Shown here: one piece after another, positions 42,179 to 50,392 of the stretch
Layout: the number at the start of each line of letters is the position of its first letter
Position numbering within the stretch: the stretch's first letter is position 1
Source: CAZWDL01 sp964632995
Lineage (GTDB): Bacteria; Bacteroidota; Bacteroidia; Chitinophagales; Saprospiraceae
DNA length: 64,000 nucleotides
Direction of reading: 5' to 3'
Assembly: GCA_964632995.1 (NCBI GenBank)
Contig: CAZWDL010000003.1
Coordinates: forward strand, 1-64,000
The notes under the pieces: model-generated
Told to the model about the DNA's origin: nothing
Databases searched by the model: none
What the model saw: only the letters and a program-made list of their open reading frames with translations
Position numbers and translations under genes: made by a program

Positions 42179-42688
42179 ATGAAGAAAACCATCATCGCCG
42201 CCAAATCTGATAATGATGTCATCGGGCGGGACCAGGAGCTGGCCTGGGAGTTGCCCGCCGACCAGCATTTCTTTTATAATCAAATCCGGGATTGCTTTCT
42301 GCTGACAGGAAGAGCGTCCTTTGAATCTCCACAGGGCAAAGATATTTTCGCAAATCGCGATGATGTCATTATCGTCACCCGGCAGGAGAAATACCGGGCC
42401 GGAGAAAAGCTAGTAGCTCACTCTGTTCGGGAGGCTTTCCGCCGCGCCGAAGCGGCCGGCGCCGAGCGGCTGTGTATTCTGGGCGGAGGCGAAATTTACC
42501 GGCAAACCATAGACCTGGCCGACGAGCTCATCATCACCGAAATACACGCCCAATTTGAGGGAGACACCTACTTTCCCCCCATCGATCCCCAGCGCTGGGA
42601 AGAAGATCGACGCGAAGACTACGCCGCCGACCAGCACAATCCTTTTGCCTATTCGTTTGTCTTCTATAAACGACGATTTATCGATTGA
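42179..42688 (+). CDS. folA: Dihydrofolate reductase
   Basis: Reduces dihydrofolate with NADPH (169 aa). DNDVIGRDQELAWELPADQHFF contains the substrate-binding Asp of the LPADL-type motif; LTGRASFESP and LCILGGGEIYRQTIDLADELIIT are the cofactor and second substrate regions. Common DHFRs have W-x-L-P-A-D-L and GRKT(F/W); here LPADQ and GRASF are moderate variations. No thyA is adjacent. It lies 35 bases after ytxJ on the same strand. Confidence 0.9.
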   Translation: MKKTIIAAKSDNDVIGRDQELAWELPADQHFFYNQIRDCFLLTGRASFESPQGKDIFANRDDVIIVTRQEKYRAGEKLVAHSVREAFRRAEAAGAERLCILGGGEIYRQTIDLADELIITEIHAQFEGDTYFPPIDPQRWEEDRREDYAADQHNPFAYSFVFYKRRFID

Positions 42689-42864
42689 TACCCCCGACCG
42701 GCGTGACTATTCCCTTTTACCGGCGTCCTGATTTTCGGTTGTTAAGGCTTGTTGCATGCAGGTTTTACCTTCTCATGATCAACTAAACCTGGTTTTTCTT
42801 TATTCATCTGCTAAAGACGGCGCTTCCGGAAAAGGAACAATGCTCTATACCATAGATAACCGTA

Positions 42865-43872
42865 ATGATAATTTGGACTGCATTTATTATTCTTATTCTG
42901 ATATTGCTAGCGCTGGATCTCGGCCTGTTTAACCGTACACCACACGCAGTCAGCACCCGGGAAGCGCTGCGCTGGACACTGCTGTGGGTCGCGGTGTCCC
43001 TCTTGTTCGGAGTCGTGGTCTATTTTGTTTATGAGCAAGGCTGGCAGGACAGTACCATGAGCGGCAGACAAGCGGTGCTCAAATACCTGACCGGCTATCT
43101 GGTGGAGAAATCGCTGAGCATGGACAACATCTTTGTCATTGCCATGATCTTTGCCTATTTCAAGATTCCCAACCGGTATCAGCACCGGGTACTGTTCTGG
43201 GGCATTCTGGGGGCGCTGGTTTTCCGGGGGCTCATGATCGGCGTCGGTGTCGTACTTATCCAGCAATTCACCTGGATTATCTATGTATTCGGCGCGCTGC
43301 TGCTCTATTCCGCTTACAAAATGTTGCAATCCGGAGAATCGGTCCACCCGGGCCATAACCCGGTTATCAGGTGGACCAAGCGCTTTTTTCCCGTCACCAA
43401 AGAACTTCAGGGCGATCGCTTCTTCGTCAAACGCCGGCATATCACCGCCGCTACCCCGCTGTTCATCGCGCTGATGGTTATTGAGACGACCGACATCATG
43501 TTCGCCGTTGACTCCATACCGGCCATTTTCGCCATTACCACCGACCCTTTCATCATCTTTACCTCCAATATATTCGCCATCCTGGGGTTACGGTCTATGT
43601 ACTTTGTGCTGGCTTCCATTCTAAACAAGTTCTATTATCTGAAGTACAGCCTCGTCGGTATACTCTTCTTTGTCGGAATCAAGATGATCCTTCAGCATCA
43701 TATTGAAATACCGGAATTGCTTTCCCTGAGCATCATCGTATTCTTTCTGGCCGGTGGTATTGTCGTCTCTCTGTTAATGGGTGATAAACAACCCGAAGAG
43801 GTCCCTCATGATCAGGAAACACTCGAAGAAGAAACAGCCAAAGCGATGGAAAAGCGGGAAACCGAACCGTGA
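42865..43872 (+). CDS. TerC/Alx family membrane protein
   Basis: Integral membrane protein of 335 aa with about nine helices. Family motifs: LALDLGLFNRTPH, TGYLVEKSLSMDNIFVI, MVIETTDIMFAVDSIPAIFAIT and TSNIFAILGLRSMYF, with the acidic residues in the membrane kept. Members of this family export manganese or counter tellurite and alkaline stress. The C-terminal 40 residues are an acidic cytoplasmic tail. It is the long Alx-like form. Confidence 0.92.
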   Translation: MIIWTAFIILILILLALDLGLFNRTPHAVSTREALRWTLLWVAVSLLFGVVVYFVYEQGWQDSTMSGRQAVLKYLTGYLVEKSLSMDNIFVIAMIFAYFKIPNRYQHRVLFWGILGALVFRGLMIGVGVVLIQQFTWIIYVFGALLLYSAYKMLQSGESVHPGHNPVIRWTKRFFPVTKELQGDRFFVKRRHITAATPLFIALMVIETTDIMFAVDSIPAIFAITTDPFIIFTSNIFAILGLRSMYFVLASILNKFYYLKYSLVGILFFVGIKMILQHHIEIPELLSLSIIVFFLAGGIVVSLLMGDKQPEEVPHDQETLEEETAKAMEKRETEP

Positions 43873-44074
43873 TTCGAAGCATCGTGTTGCATTATTATCT
43901 TACTATTGTCATTCGATGGCCACACATCTTTATTTCCACCCGGAATAATATGCTTTCCTTCGCCAAAAAAGGATTTGCGACTAGTGACTAATCGCGTCCT
44001 TTGCGTCTTATCGTCCAGTTCGGAATCAACGCCTGGCATCATAAGCCGGGAGTACAACACAAAATGCCATAACC

Positions 44075-45133
44075 ATGATTAAAGATCCAGCGGCAAATGG
44101 CGCCTTTCACCTGCAGCCGGAATTGGAAGAACAATACCGAATCATACTCAACAAGAGTAACAGCCTGGAAGAGCGCCTGGAGGCCTTCGAATTCATTGCC
44201 GAATCGGAGGTAGGCGACACGCCGCTCATACGGGCCCGCAACCTGGAGCGCGAGCTGGGCATCCGGCAGGTCTATCTGAAGTTCGAAGGGGGTAACCCCA
44301 CGGGAACTCAGAAAGACCGGATCGCCTTTGCCCAGTGTGCCGATGCCTTGCGCCGCGGCTTCGAAGGCATCAACCTGGCCACCTGTGGCAACTACGGCGT
44401 AGCCTGTGCGCTCGGCGCCCGTTTTGCAGGTTTAAAGTGCAATATTTTCCTTCCGGAAAATTATCATGCCCGGCGGGTGGAAGCGATGAAACAGCTCGGG
44501 GCGAGCATCATCCGCCAAGGGAAGAATTACGAAGGGGCTGTGGTTTTTTCCCAGGAAGACGCCGCCAGACGGGAATTCTACGATGCCAACCCCGGAGGAG
44601 AGAACACCCCCCTGCAACTGCGCGCCTACGGTGAAATCGCTTATGAAATCTACGACGAGTTGCGCGACGCCCCCCGGATTGTAGCAGTGCCCGTTTCCAA
44701 CGGCACAGTACTCGCAGGCATCTACAAAGGTTTTGTCAGCTTATACCGGCGGGGAAAAACTTCCCGCATTCCGATGATGGTCGCCGGATCTGCTTATCGC
44801 AAAAATCCGATCGTACAGGCCTTCCTGCTTCAGAAAGATCACTGCGAAGATTTGCCGGCTAGCGTCATTCGCGAAACCGAAATTAACGAACCCCTCATCA
44901 ACTGGCACTCCTTTGACGGTGATGTGACGCTTTCGGCCATCCGCGAGACCGGAGGCTGGGCACGCGACGTCACCGATAAGCAAATGACGCAACTAACCCG
45001 GATAATCAAAGAGGTGGAAGGCCTCAATGTATTGCCGGCTGCTACCGCCGGACTGGCCGCACTCTCCTCTCCGCCCGATCCGGCGCTGGTACAAAACGAT
45101 CGCTTTGTGGCGGTGCTGACAAGCCGAAAATGA
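44075..45133 (+). CDS. Threonine synthase-like fold II PLP enzyme
   Basis: PLP-dependent lyase/synthase of 352 aa. EVGDTPLIRARNLE starts the fold; YLKFEGGNPTGTQKDRIA holds the Schiff-base Lys; NLATCGNYGVACALGARFAGL is the phosphate/Asn block; VAVPVSNGTVLAGIYKGF follows, and ending SSPP...VLTSRK is usual. It is related to threonine synthase and threonine dehydratase, but shorter than the former's bacterial core. Its stop overlaps the next start (ATGA), so it forms an operon with the DUF1611 gene. The real substrate is probably tied to that partner. Confidence 0.85.
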   Translation: MIKDPAANGAFHLQPELEEQYRIILNKSNSLEERLEAFEFIAESEVGDTPLIRARNLERELGIRQVYLKFEGGNPTGTQKDRIAFAQCADALRRGFEGINLATCGNYGVACALGARFAGLKCNIFLPENYHARRVEAMKQLGASIIRQGKNYEGAVVFSQEDAARREFYDANPGGENTPLQLRAYGEIAYEIYDELRDAPRIVAVPVSNGTVLAGIYKGFVSLYRRGKTSRIPMMVAGSAYRKNPIVQAFLLQKDHCEDLPASVIRETEINEPLINWHSFDGDVTLSAIRETGGWARDVTDKQMTQLTRIIKEVEGLNVLPAATAGLAALSSPPDPALVQNDRFVAVLTSRK

Positions 45134-46290
45134 AAAATATGAAATCCGAAACAGGAAATTCAAAATACAGAAAACCTCTTATGAAACCCAACCAAGTATT
45201 AGACGGTAACGCCATCGTTTATTGCGAAGGCGCTTTCAATACGCCCGAGGGCAAAACAGCCCACGGACTGGTGCGCTTCACCGAGCGCTACCGGGTCCTC
45301 TCCGTAGTCGACAGCAAATATGCCGGTCAGGACGCCGGCAAGGTGCTCGACGGCAAAGACAGGGGCATTCCCGTTTTTTCCAGCATCGAGAAAGCGGTAG
45401 CTGCCGCCAAAGAGAAAGACACAGCAGCTCAATGGCTGGTCATCGGCCTGGCCCCCGACGGAGGGCGCCTGCCCGGCGCCGCCCACGAGCACATCCGCAA
45501 GGCCATCAACCTGGGCCTGAATGTCGACAGCGGCCTGCACGATTTTCTTAACGACGACCCCGAGATCGGCGGCTTCGCCCGCTTCAAACAGGTACGCATT
45601 CGCGATATCCGCAAAACGCCTTCGCGCAACCTCCTACACGCTTTTACCGGAAAAATAGAATCCGTTAAAGCGCTCAAGGTTGCCATTCTGGGCACCGACA
45701 GCGCCGTAGGCAAACGCACTACCGCCTGGATCCTGCTGCACGCCCTGCGCGATGCCGGCTACCGGGCCGAGCTCATCGGTACCGGACAAACAGCCTGGAT
45801 GCAGGGCGCTCGTTACAGCATCATCCTCGATTCGCTGATCAATGACTTCGTCGCCGGCGAAATCGAACACGCCGTAGTTACGGCCTGGGAAGAACGCCGA
45901 CCCGATGTCATCGTCATCGAAGGGCAGGGCAGCCTGATGAACCCCGCCTATCCCGGCGGACTGGAAATTCTGGCCGCCGCCCGTCCCGACCTCGTCATTC
46001 TGCAACATGCTCCCAAACGCAAAGACTACGACGGCTTCCCGGGCTACCCCATCCAACCACTGCCCATACAGATTCAGGCCATTGAGTTGCTGTCGGGAAA
46101 GCCAGTCAGAGCCATTACCATCAACCACGAAATGATGACCAAACTCGAAGTCGCCGAATCTGCCCGGCAAATCGAAGAAGAAACCGGCCTGCCGGCCTGT
46201 GATGTCTTATTACAGGGTACCGCCCAACTGTTGAATCTACTGGCTCCGCTCATCAGCGGAGCGCCGACGGAAATGAATAATCCGGGTTAA
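45130..46290 (+). CDS. DUF1611 family P-loop protein
   Basis: Protein of 386 aa. An N-terminal Rossmann-like domain (AIVYCEGAFNTPEGKTAHGLVRF, WLVIGLAPDGGRLP) is followed by a P-loop domain: AILGTDSAVGKRTTAW (Walker A-like, ~190), LIGTGQTAWMQGARYSIILD and VIVIEGQGSLMNPAYPGG. The family includes DgcN, reported in D-glutamate use, and often neighbours amino-acid racemase genes. The start may be ATG 45130 (overlapping the PLP gene) or 45181, where family similarity begins. Translational coupling with the upstream gene is likely. A modified amino acid is the likely substrate (inferred). Confidence 0.85.
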   Translation: MKNMKSETGNSKYRKPLMKPNQVLDGNAIVYCEGAFNTPEGKTAHGLVRFTERYRVLSVVDSKYAGQDAGKVLDGKDRGIPVFSSIEKAVAAAKEKDTAAQWLVIGLAPDGGRLPGAAHEHIRKAINLGLNVDSGLHDFLNDDPEIGGFARFKQVRIRDIRKTPSRNLLHAFTGKIESVKALKVAILGTDSAVGKRTTAWILLHALRDAGYRAELIGTGQTAWMQGARYSIILDSLINDFVAGEIEHAVVTAWEERRPDVIVIEGQGSLMNPAYPGGLEILAAARPDLVILQHAPKRKDYDGFPGYPIQPLPIQIQAIELLSGKPVRAITINHEMMTKLEVAESARQIEEETGLPACDVLLQGTAQLLNLLAPLISGAPTEMNNPG

Positions 46291-46327
46291 AGAACTGTCG
46301 CTGGAAGAGATTTATCAGCGGAAATAT

Positions 46328-46352
46328 TAGCAGGATAGCAGGATAGCAGGAA
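46328..46352. repeat. 8-bp tandem repeat (AGCAGGAT)
   Basis: Three copies of AGCAGGAT lie in tandem 40 bases after the DUF1611 stop codon, of the same style as the other short intergenic repeats. Confidence 0.7.
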
Positions 46353-46436
46353 ATATTTTTAAAAAAAGTGACCTGCCTCTCTTTTGGCAGTCTTATTGCC
46401 ATCGTTTTTCACTCAGTAACGGTAAAAAAGAAAAAA

Positions 46437-47054
46437 ATGAGCAATACGATAGTAAGATTCTCTGACGCCGACCTGGAAGAATTCCGCCGGCTTGTCATGA
46501 AAAAGATGCAGCGGGCACAGGAGCAACTGGAATTACTGCAGAACCAAATTTACGAAGTCACCGAAAACGGCGACGGCGACTACGGCCAGGATATGATGGA
46601 CGACAGCAACACCAATACCGACGTGGAAATGCTGAACAGCCTGGCCATCCATCAGCGCAAATACCTCCGCGAATTGGAAAACGCCCTCAGTCGTATCCGG
46701 CACAAAACCTACGGGATCTGTGAGGTTACCGGCGAACTGATCGATAAAAAGCGACTGCTCGCCGTACCGACAACCACCAAGAGCCTGGCCGCCAAACTCG
46801 GCGTAACACCGGCGGCACCGAAAGTGGTCGTTGCCAGTGAGAACGAAGAAATGGAAAAACGCCCGGCGCAGCGGCAGGAACGACAGGTGATCACCAAGAT
46901 CATCCGGAAAGCACCCGCCAAAAAAGCTCCGGAATTCCAGATGGAGGACGAGGACGAGGAGGAATTCTTCTTCGACGATGAGGAGGAAGACGATAACAAG
47001 GAAATCCCCTTCCAGGATATGGACGAATTTTCGGATGAGGAAGGGAGGTTCTGA
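46437..47054 (+). CDS. DksA/TraR-like protein without zinc cysteines, acidic tail
   Basis: Protein of 205 aa from ATG 46437. The coiled-coil region (residues ~8-95) and the pseudo-finger TYGICEVTGELIDKKRLLAVPTT follow the DksA/TraR layout, but only one of four zinc cysteines remains (C-E-V-T in place of C-x-x-C, and none after). This loss is usual in Bacteroidota relatives. The tail beyond ~150 is extremely acidic (EDEDEEEFFFDDEEEDD), which could contact RNA polymerase or basic proteins. Function inferred as an RNA polymerase secondary-channel factor. Confidence 0.82.
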   Translation: MSNTIVRFSDADLEEFRRLVMKKMQRAQEQLELLQNQIYEVTENGDGDYGQDMMDDSNTNTDVEMLNSLAIHQRKYLRELENALSRIRHKTYGICEVTGELIDKKRLLAVPTTTKSLAAKLGVTPAAPKVVVASENEEMEKRPAQRQERQVITKIIRKAPAKKAPEFQMEDEDEEEFFFDDEEEDDNKEIPFQDMDEFSDEEGRF

Positions 47055-47179
47055 ATGCCTGGGTGTTTGAGTTTCCGGGCGCCTGGGTTTCAGGCCGACC
47101 CGGCGAAAGAGTTTCGGACAAGAGTCCAGGAACTTTTACCTGTCTGAAGAAGGAAGATGGGCAAGAACTCGATCACTCT

Positions 47180-47890
47180 CTAACGGCTATGTTCTTCCGT
47201 ATCCGGATACCATTTCTTCAGCCATTCCAGCGGGACTCTCAGATAGAAAGCCAGCAGCAGGAAGAAATCGATCACCACTTGCCGGAAGAAGCCGTTGCGT
47301 TCAAAGCGCCGGGCGGAGGTAAGCAACGGCTGTTGAATCTTAACAAATTTGCCTCTACGCCGCAATCTTCGTTGAAAGGCCAGGTCTTCCATCAGTGGAA
47401 GCCCGGGAAAGCCGTCCATCTCCAGGAAAGTAGATTTTCGCAAAAACAAGCCCTGATCGCCGAAGGTGAGAAAAGACAGGTTGAGCCTGGAAAAGGCGGA
47501 AATCACCCGGTACCCCCACCCGTTATTGTCAAAGCGGGTATAGAAGCTGCCGGCAACAGCTTCCTGATGTTCGAGCACCTCCAGAATGCGCAATAGAGCA
47601 TCAGCGGGAGGCAGGGTATCGGCATGCAGAAAAAAAAGGATGCTTCCGCTGGCCGCCGATGCCCCCTTATTGAGCTGCCGTGCCCGGCCTCGCTCTGCGG
47701 TCAGCAGGCGGATGGAAGGAAAACGGCGTACGATACGCCTCGTCTCGTCAGAGCTTCCCCCGTCTACAATGAGTAATTCGTAATTGCCTCGCAGCTGTGT
47801 CAATCGCTGCAGTGTTGCCGGAAGGCCCCGGGCCTCGTTTAACGTGGGAATGACAATCGAGATGTCCGGTGAAGTAGAATTATTGATCAC
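47180..47890 (-). CDS. Family 2 glycosyltransferase, TIGR04283 type
   Basis: Cytoplasmic glycosyltransferase of 236 aa with GTG start. GT-A fold signs: ISIVIPTLNEARGLPATL, LLIVDGGSSDETRRI, GRARQLNKGA, FLHADTLPP (DxD-like H-A-D), and GSFYTRFDN. The ending FLRVPLEWLKKWYP is typical of TIGR04283, which occurs with arsenosugar-type pathways, though none of the partners is here. It is a stand-alone gene, convergent with the dksA-like gene. Confidence 0.88.
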   Translation of the reverse strand: MINNSTSPDISIVIPTLNEARGLPATLQRLTQLRGNYELLIVDGGSSDETRRIVRRFPSIRLLTAERGRARQLNKGASAASGSILFFLHADTLPPADALLRILEVLEHQEAVAGSFYTRFDNNGWGYRVISAFSRLNLSFLTFGDQGLFLRKSTFLEMDGFPGLPLMEDLAFQRRLRRRGKFVKIQQPLLTSARRFERNGFFRQVVIDFFLLLAFYLRVPLEWLKKWYPDTEEHSR

Positions 47891-48215
47891 AATAGTTTGT
47901 TAGCAGATTTTTTCGACGTAATTTAATTTGAGAACCCTGATGCCCGGATCGACGGGGATCAGGAATTGTCTCAGTATCCTCTCAGGCCAATCAGGTCAGC
48001 AACTGACTGCCGTCAGGCGAGTCGTACTGACTCGAACGTGGGTTGTATTCTCAAACCTCACCTCAGTATAAAGTGTTTTTCTCCGGGCCGTTTTGATTCC
48101 GGCAAAGAACCAGACGCATCAAATTTTGCCGGCGATATTCTCAAATGTCTGTTTTTTCTCTTACCTTTTCCGTCCTAAAATCAACTTTAATCCGTTTTGA
48201 AAATTCAAAGATAAC
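47891..48215. other. Intergenic region between divergent genes
   Basis: No gene is seen. It holds CGAGTC/GACTCG (48018-48034), a short hairpin, and other GTCAG-rich repeats. The promoters of both neighbours must lie here, but no clear -7 box is visible. Confidence 0.35.
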
Positions 48216-49019
48216 GTGAAAAAGATCCTGTTTCCCACTGAGTTTTCCGGTCATGCCGACCACATGTTTCGCTATGCACTCGAATTGGCCGATAAACTCG
48301 ATGCCGAATTGATTTCCATGCATGCCTATGGCCGCCCGGAAGGATTTTCTATTGGTGATGACGAAGCTAAGAAAGAACGCGTACTGGAGAAGCTGCGGCA
48401 GTTCGCGGAGGAGCATACCCCGGAAGAATATGCCGACATAAAAATATCTTTTACCGCCGAACTGGATTACCCTTCCGACGCGATTATCAACGTGGCGGAG
48501 AAAAAAGATGTTGACCTCATCGTACTGGGTATGACGGGAAAGACCAACGATGTCAATCGGCATCTCGGCAGCAATGCCTTGAAAGTTATCCGCGCGGCCG
48601 ATTGCCCGGTACTGGCTATCCCCGCCTCGGCAGATTACCAGCACATTGATAAAATCGTCACAACCACGGACTTTGACTTTGAGGATCTCATCGTTCTCAA
48701 TTTTCTCAACCATACCTTCCCCGATGCCGAAGTCTGCGTAGTTCATGTCCTTGACAAACCCAGGGAACGCCAGCAGGCGGAGAAAAAAATCAAAGCCCTG
48801 GTGACTGCCTACGGTCAACACCAGAAGGTCAAATTCGGGCTGTTGGAAGGAAAGGACGTGGAAAAACAAATAGAGCAGTACGTAGAAAGTGAAAAGGCCA
48901 ATTTGCTGGTGATGACTTCCCACCGCCGCAGCGTTATCCAACTACTGCTGGAAGGCAGCACGGCGCGCAATATCGCCAAACACACGAAAACACCTTTGCT
49001 TGTGTTTAGGAATGATTAG
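48216..49019 (+). CDS. Tandem universal stress protein
   Basis: 267-residue protein with two UspA folds. The first (residues 1-~140) reads ILFPTEFSGHADHMFRYALELA and ends VDLIVLGMTGKTN...GSNALKVIRAADCPVLAIP, with the G-2x-G-9x-G(S/T) style nucleotide signature partly kept. The second starts IDKIVTTTDFDFED and ends LLVMTSHRRSVIQLLLEGSTARNIAKHTKTPLLVF, a clearer version. The start is GTG. A cytoplasmic stress protein; ligand unknown. Confidence 0.9.
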   Translation: MKKILFPTEFSGHADHMFRYALELADKLDAELISMHAYGRPEGFSIGDDEAKKERVLEKLRQFAEEHTPEEYADIKISFTAELDYPSDAIINVAEKKDVDLIVLGMTGKTNDVNRHLGSNALKVIRAADCPVLAIPASADYQHIDKIVTTTDFDFEDLIVLNFLNHTFPDAEVCVVHVLDKPRERQQAEKKIKALVTAYGQHQKVKFGLLEGKDVEKQIEQYVESEKANLLVMTSHRRSVIQLLLEGSTARNIAKHTKTPLLVFRND

Positions 49020-49027
49020 AGCCTGCA

Positions 49028-50020
49028 TCAATCCGGGAACGGCGCGTTGAAAATAGGCAGCACCCGCAAACCTTTGCGGTTGCTGCGTGCAATATTGAGC
49101 AATCCGATCTGAAAACCACGCAGCTCATCGGCGATGTTGAGAATGCCGATCGTCAGCCCGCGTTGGGGAGCCTGAACATTGTTGAAAGCGCTTACTGCCA
49201 CTCCTCTCATTTCCCCGATCAGACCGGGGTCGAAGGGTTTTACGCGATGATAGGCCGGGGCCACCGTCAGCCCACTGATGTACTCACTGCGCACCGTCAG
49301 CGCCACTGTGATTCCCTTGATATCTGGAGCCCCGATGCCTAGTCCTGCAATGTTGACCCCCCGCATCACTACGCCGCTGCCCATGCCCACACCTGCCAGG
49401 TTCAGGCCGATCAGCTCCGTGCCGGCGCCGATACCCAGTCCGGCAATATTTATTCCAATGACCTGGTTACCCGCACCGATACCCAAACCACCGATGGAAA
49501 GCCCCTTAACACTCTCTCCGGCACCCAGGCCCAAGCCGCCGATGTTGAATCCGATAACCCGCTCACCGGCGCCGAGCCCCAGTCCGGCAATATTAAGACC
49601 ACCGACACTACCGCCGGCCCCAACGCCTAATCCGCCGATGTTGAGGCCGTAAACGTCTACCCCGGCTCCGACTCCCAACCCGCCGAGGTTTATTCCGCGG
49701 ATCGTCTCGGCAGCCCCAACCGCCCCGATGCCGATGGAGATGCCGTTCTGCCGGGCGCTGCCCGCCGCCACCGGCAACCCGATCGCCAGACCGTTGACCT
49801 CCCCCGTCATGTCGAGCCCCTCATTCGGTGGCCATACCGTCACATTGATGCCGTTGATCCGGATAATATTTTTATCCACCGGATTTAGCCTTATCCCGGT
49901 AAAGCGCTGCGAATTACCGAAACTGATACCGAAATGCCTCGCCGGAATGTTGACCTGAGCACTGAGATCAGAAATGAAAAACAAGAGAAAGAACAGAAAC
50001 AAATGGCTTTTCCGGTTCAT
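49028..50020 (-). CDS. Secreted 16-residue solenoid repeat protein (LA_2272-like)
   Basis: Exported protein of 330 aa: signal peptide to about SDLSAQ. Residues ~93-235 (DNA 49316-49744) are nine tandem copies of a 16-residue unit, G-(L/I)-N-(I/L)-(G/A)-G-L-G-(V/I/L)-G-A-G-x-x-(V/I)-x. The units differ by conservative exchanges, as expected of a regular beta-solenoid. The flanks (1-92, 236-330) contain related but more irregular GI-x-(I/V)-G strands. Resembles LA_2272-type surface repeat proteins. The repeat is also visible as near-repeats in DNA. Function unknown, likely surface or periplasmic. Confidence 0.8.
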   Translation of the reverse strand: MNRKSHLFLFFLLFFISDLSAQVNIPARHFGISFGNSQRFTGIRLNPVDKNIIRINGINVTVWPPNEGLDMTGEVNGLAIGLPVAAGSARQNGISIGIGAVGAAETIRGINLGGLGVGAGVDVYGLNIGGLGVGAGGSVGGLNIAGLGLGAGERVIGFNIGGLGLGAGESVKGLSIGGLGIGAGNQVIGINIAGLGIGAGTELIGLNLAGVGMGSGVVMRGVNIAGLGIGAPDIKGITVALTVRSEYISGLTVAPAYHRVKPFDPGLIGEMRGVAVSAFNNVQAPQRGLTIGILNIADELRGFQIGLLNIARSNRKGLRVLPIFNAPFPD

Positions 50021-50171
50021 CTTACTTTATTAGGTTGCTTTTTAACGAATAGGACGCAGAAAAGTATTACCCCGTTGCGAGGTTTGGTCTTTTCTGCATC
50101 CTAATCATGCAACCCTATCGCGGCTTTGAAGTTCGATGGGTTTCATGGTTGCACAGTCTCATGGTCTCTCA

Positions 50172-50390
50172 CCTCCGGCGCATCAGTGAAGCCATGAAAC
50201 ACTGAAACCGTGAAACAATGAGTCTACTCCGAAAATGCATTTTTTGTTACACAGAGCCATACGGAGGTGTCACGGAGAATCACACAGACAATTGATAATC
50301 AAATAATTAACTCCGTGTATCTCTGTTTCTCTCTGTGTAATCCCACTTTTCGGAGTAAACTCAATACTGAAACCCGGAAACACCGAAACT
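50172..50390. repeat. 143-bp TIR element inside an 8-bp GAAAC repeat tract
   Basis: GAGTCTACTCCGAAAA (50220-50235) and TTTTCGGAGTAAACTC (50347-50362) are inverted repeats with one mismatch. The interior has ACACAGAG and CTCTGTGT-type arms forming an imperfect palindrome. On both sides are TGAAAC-type 8-bp repeats (~50185-50218 and ~50367-50390), as if the element had been inserted into a longer tract. The stretch 50021-50171 has no gene. Confidence 0.7.
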
Positions 50391-50392
50391 AG

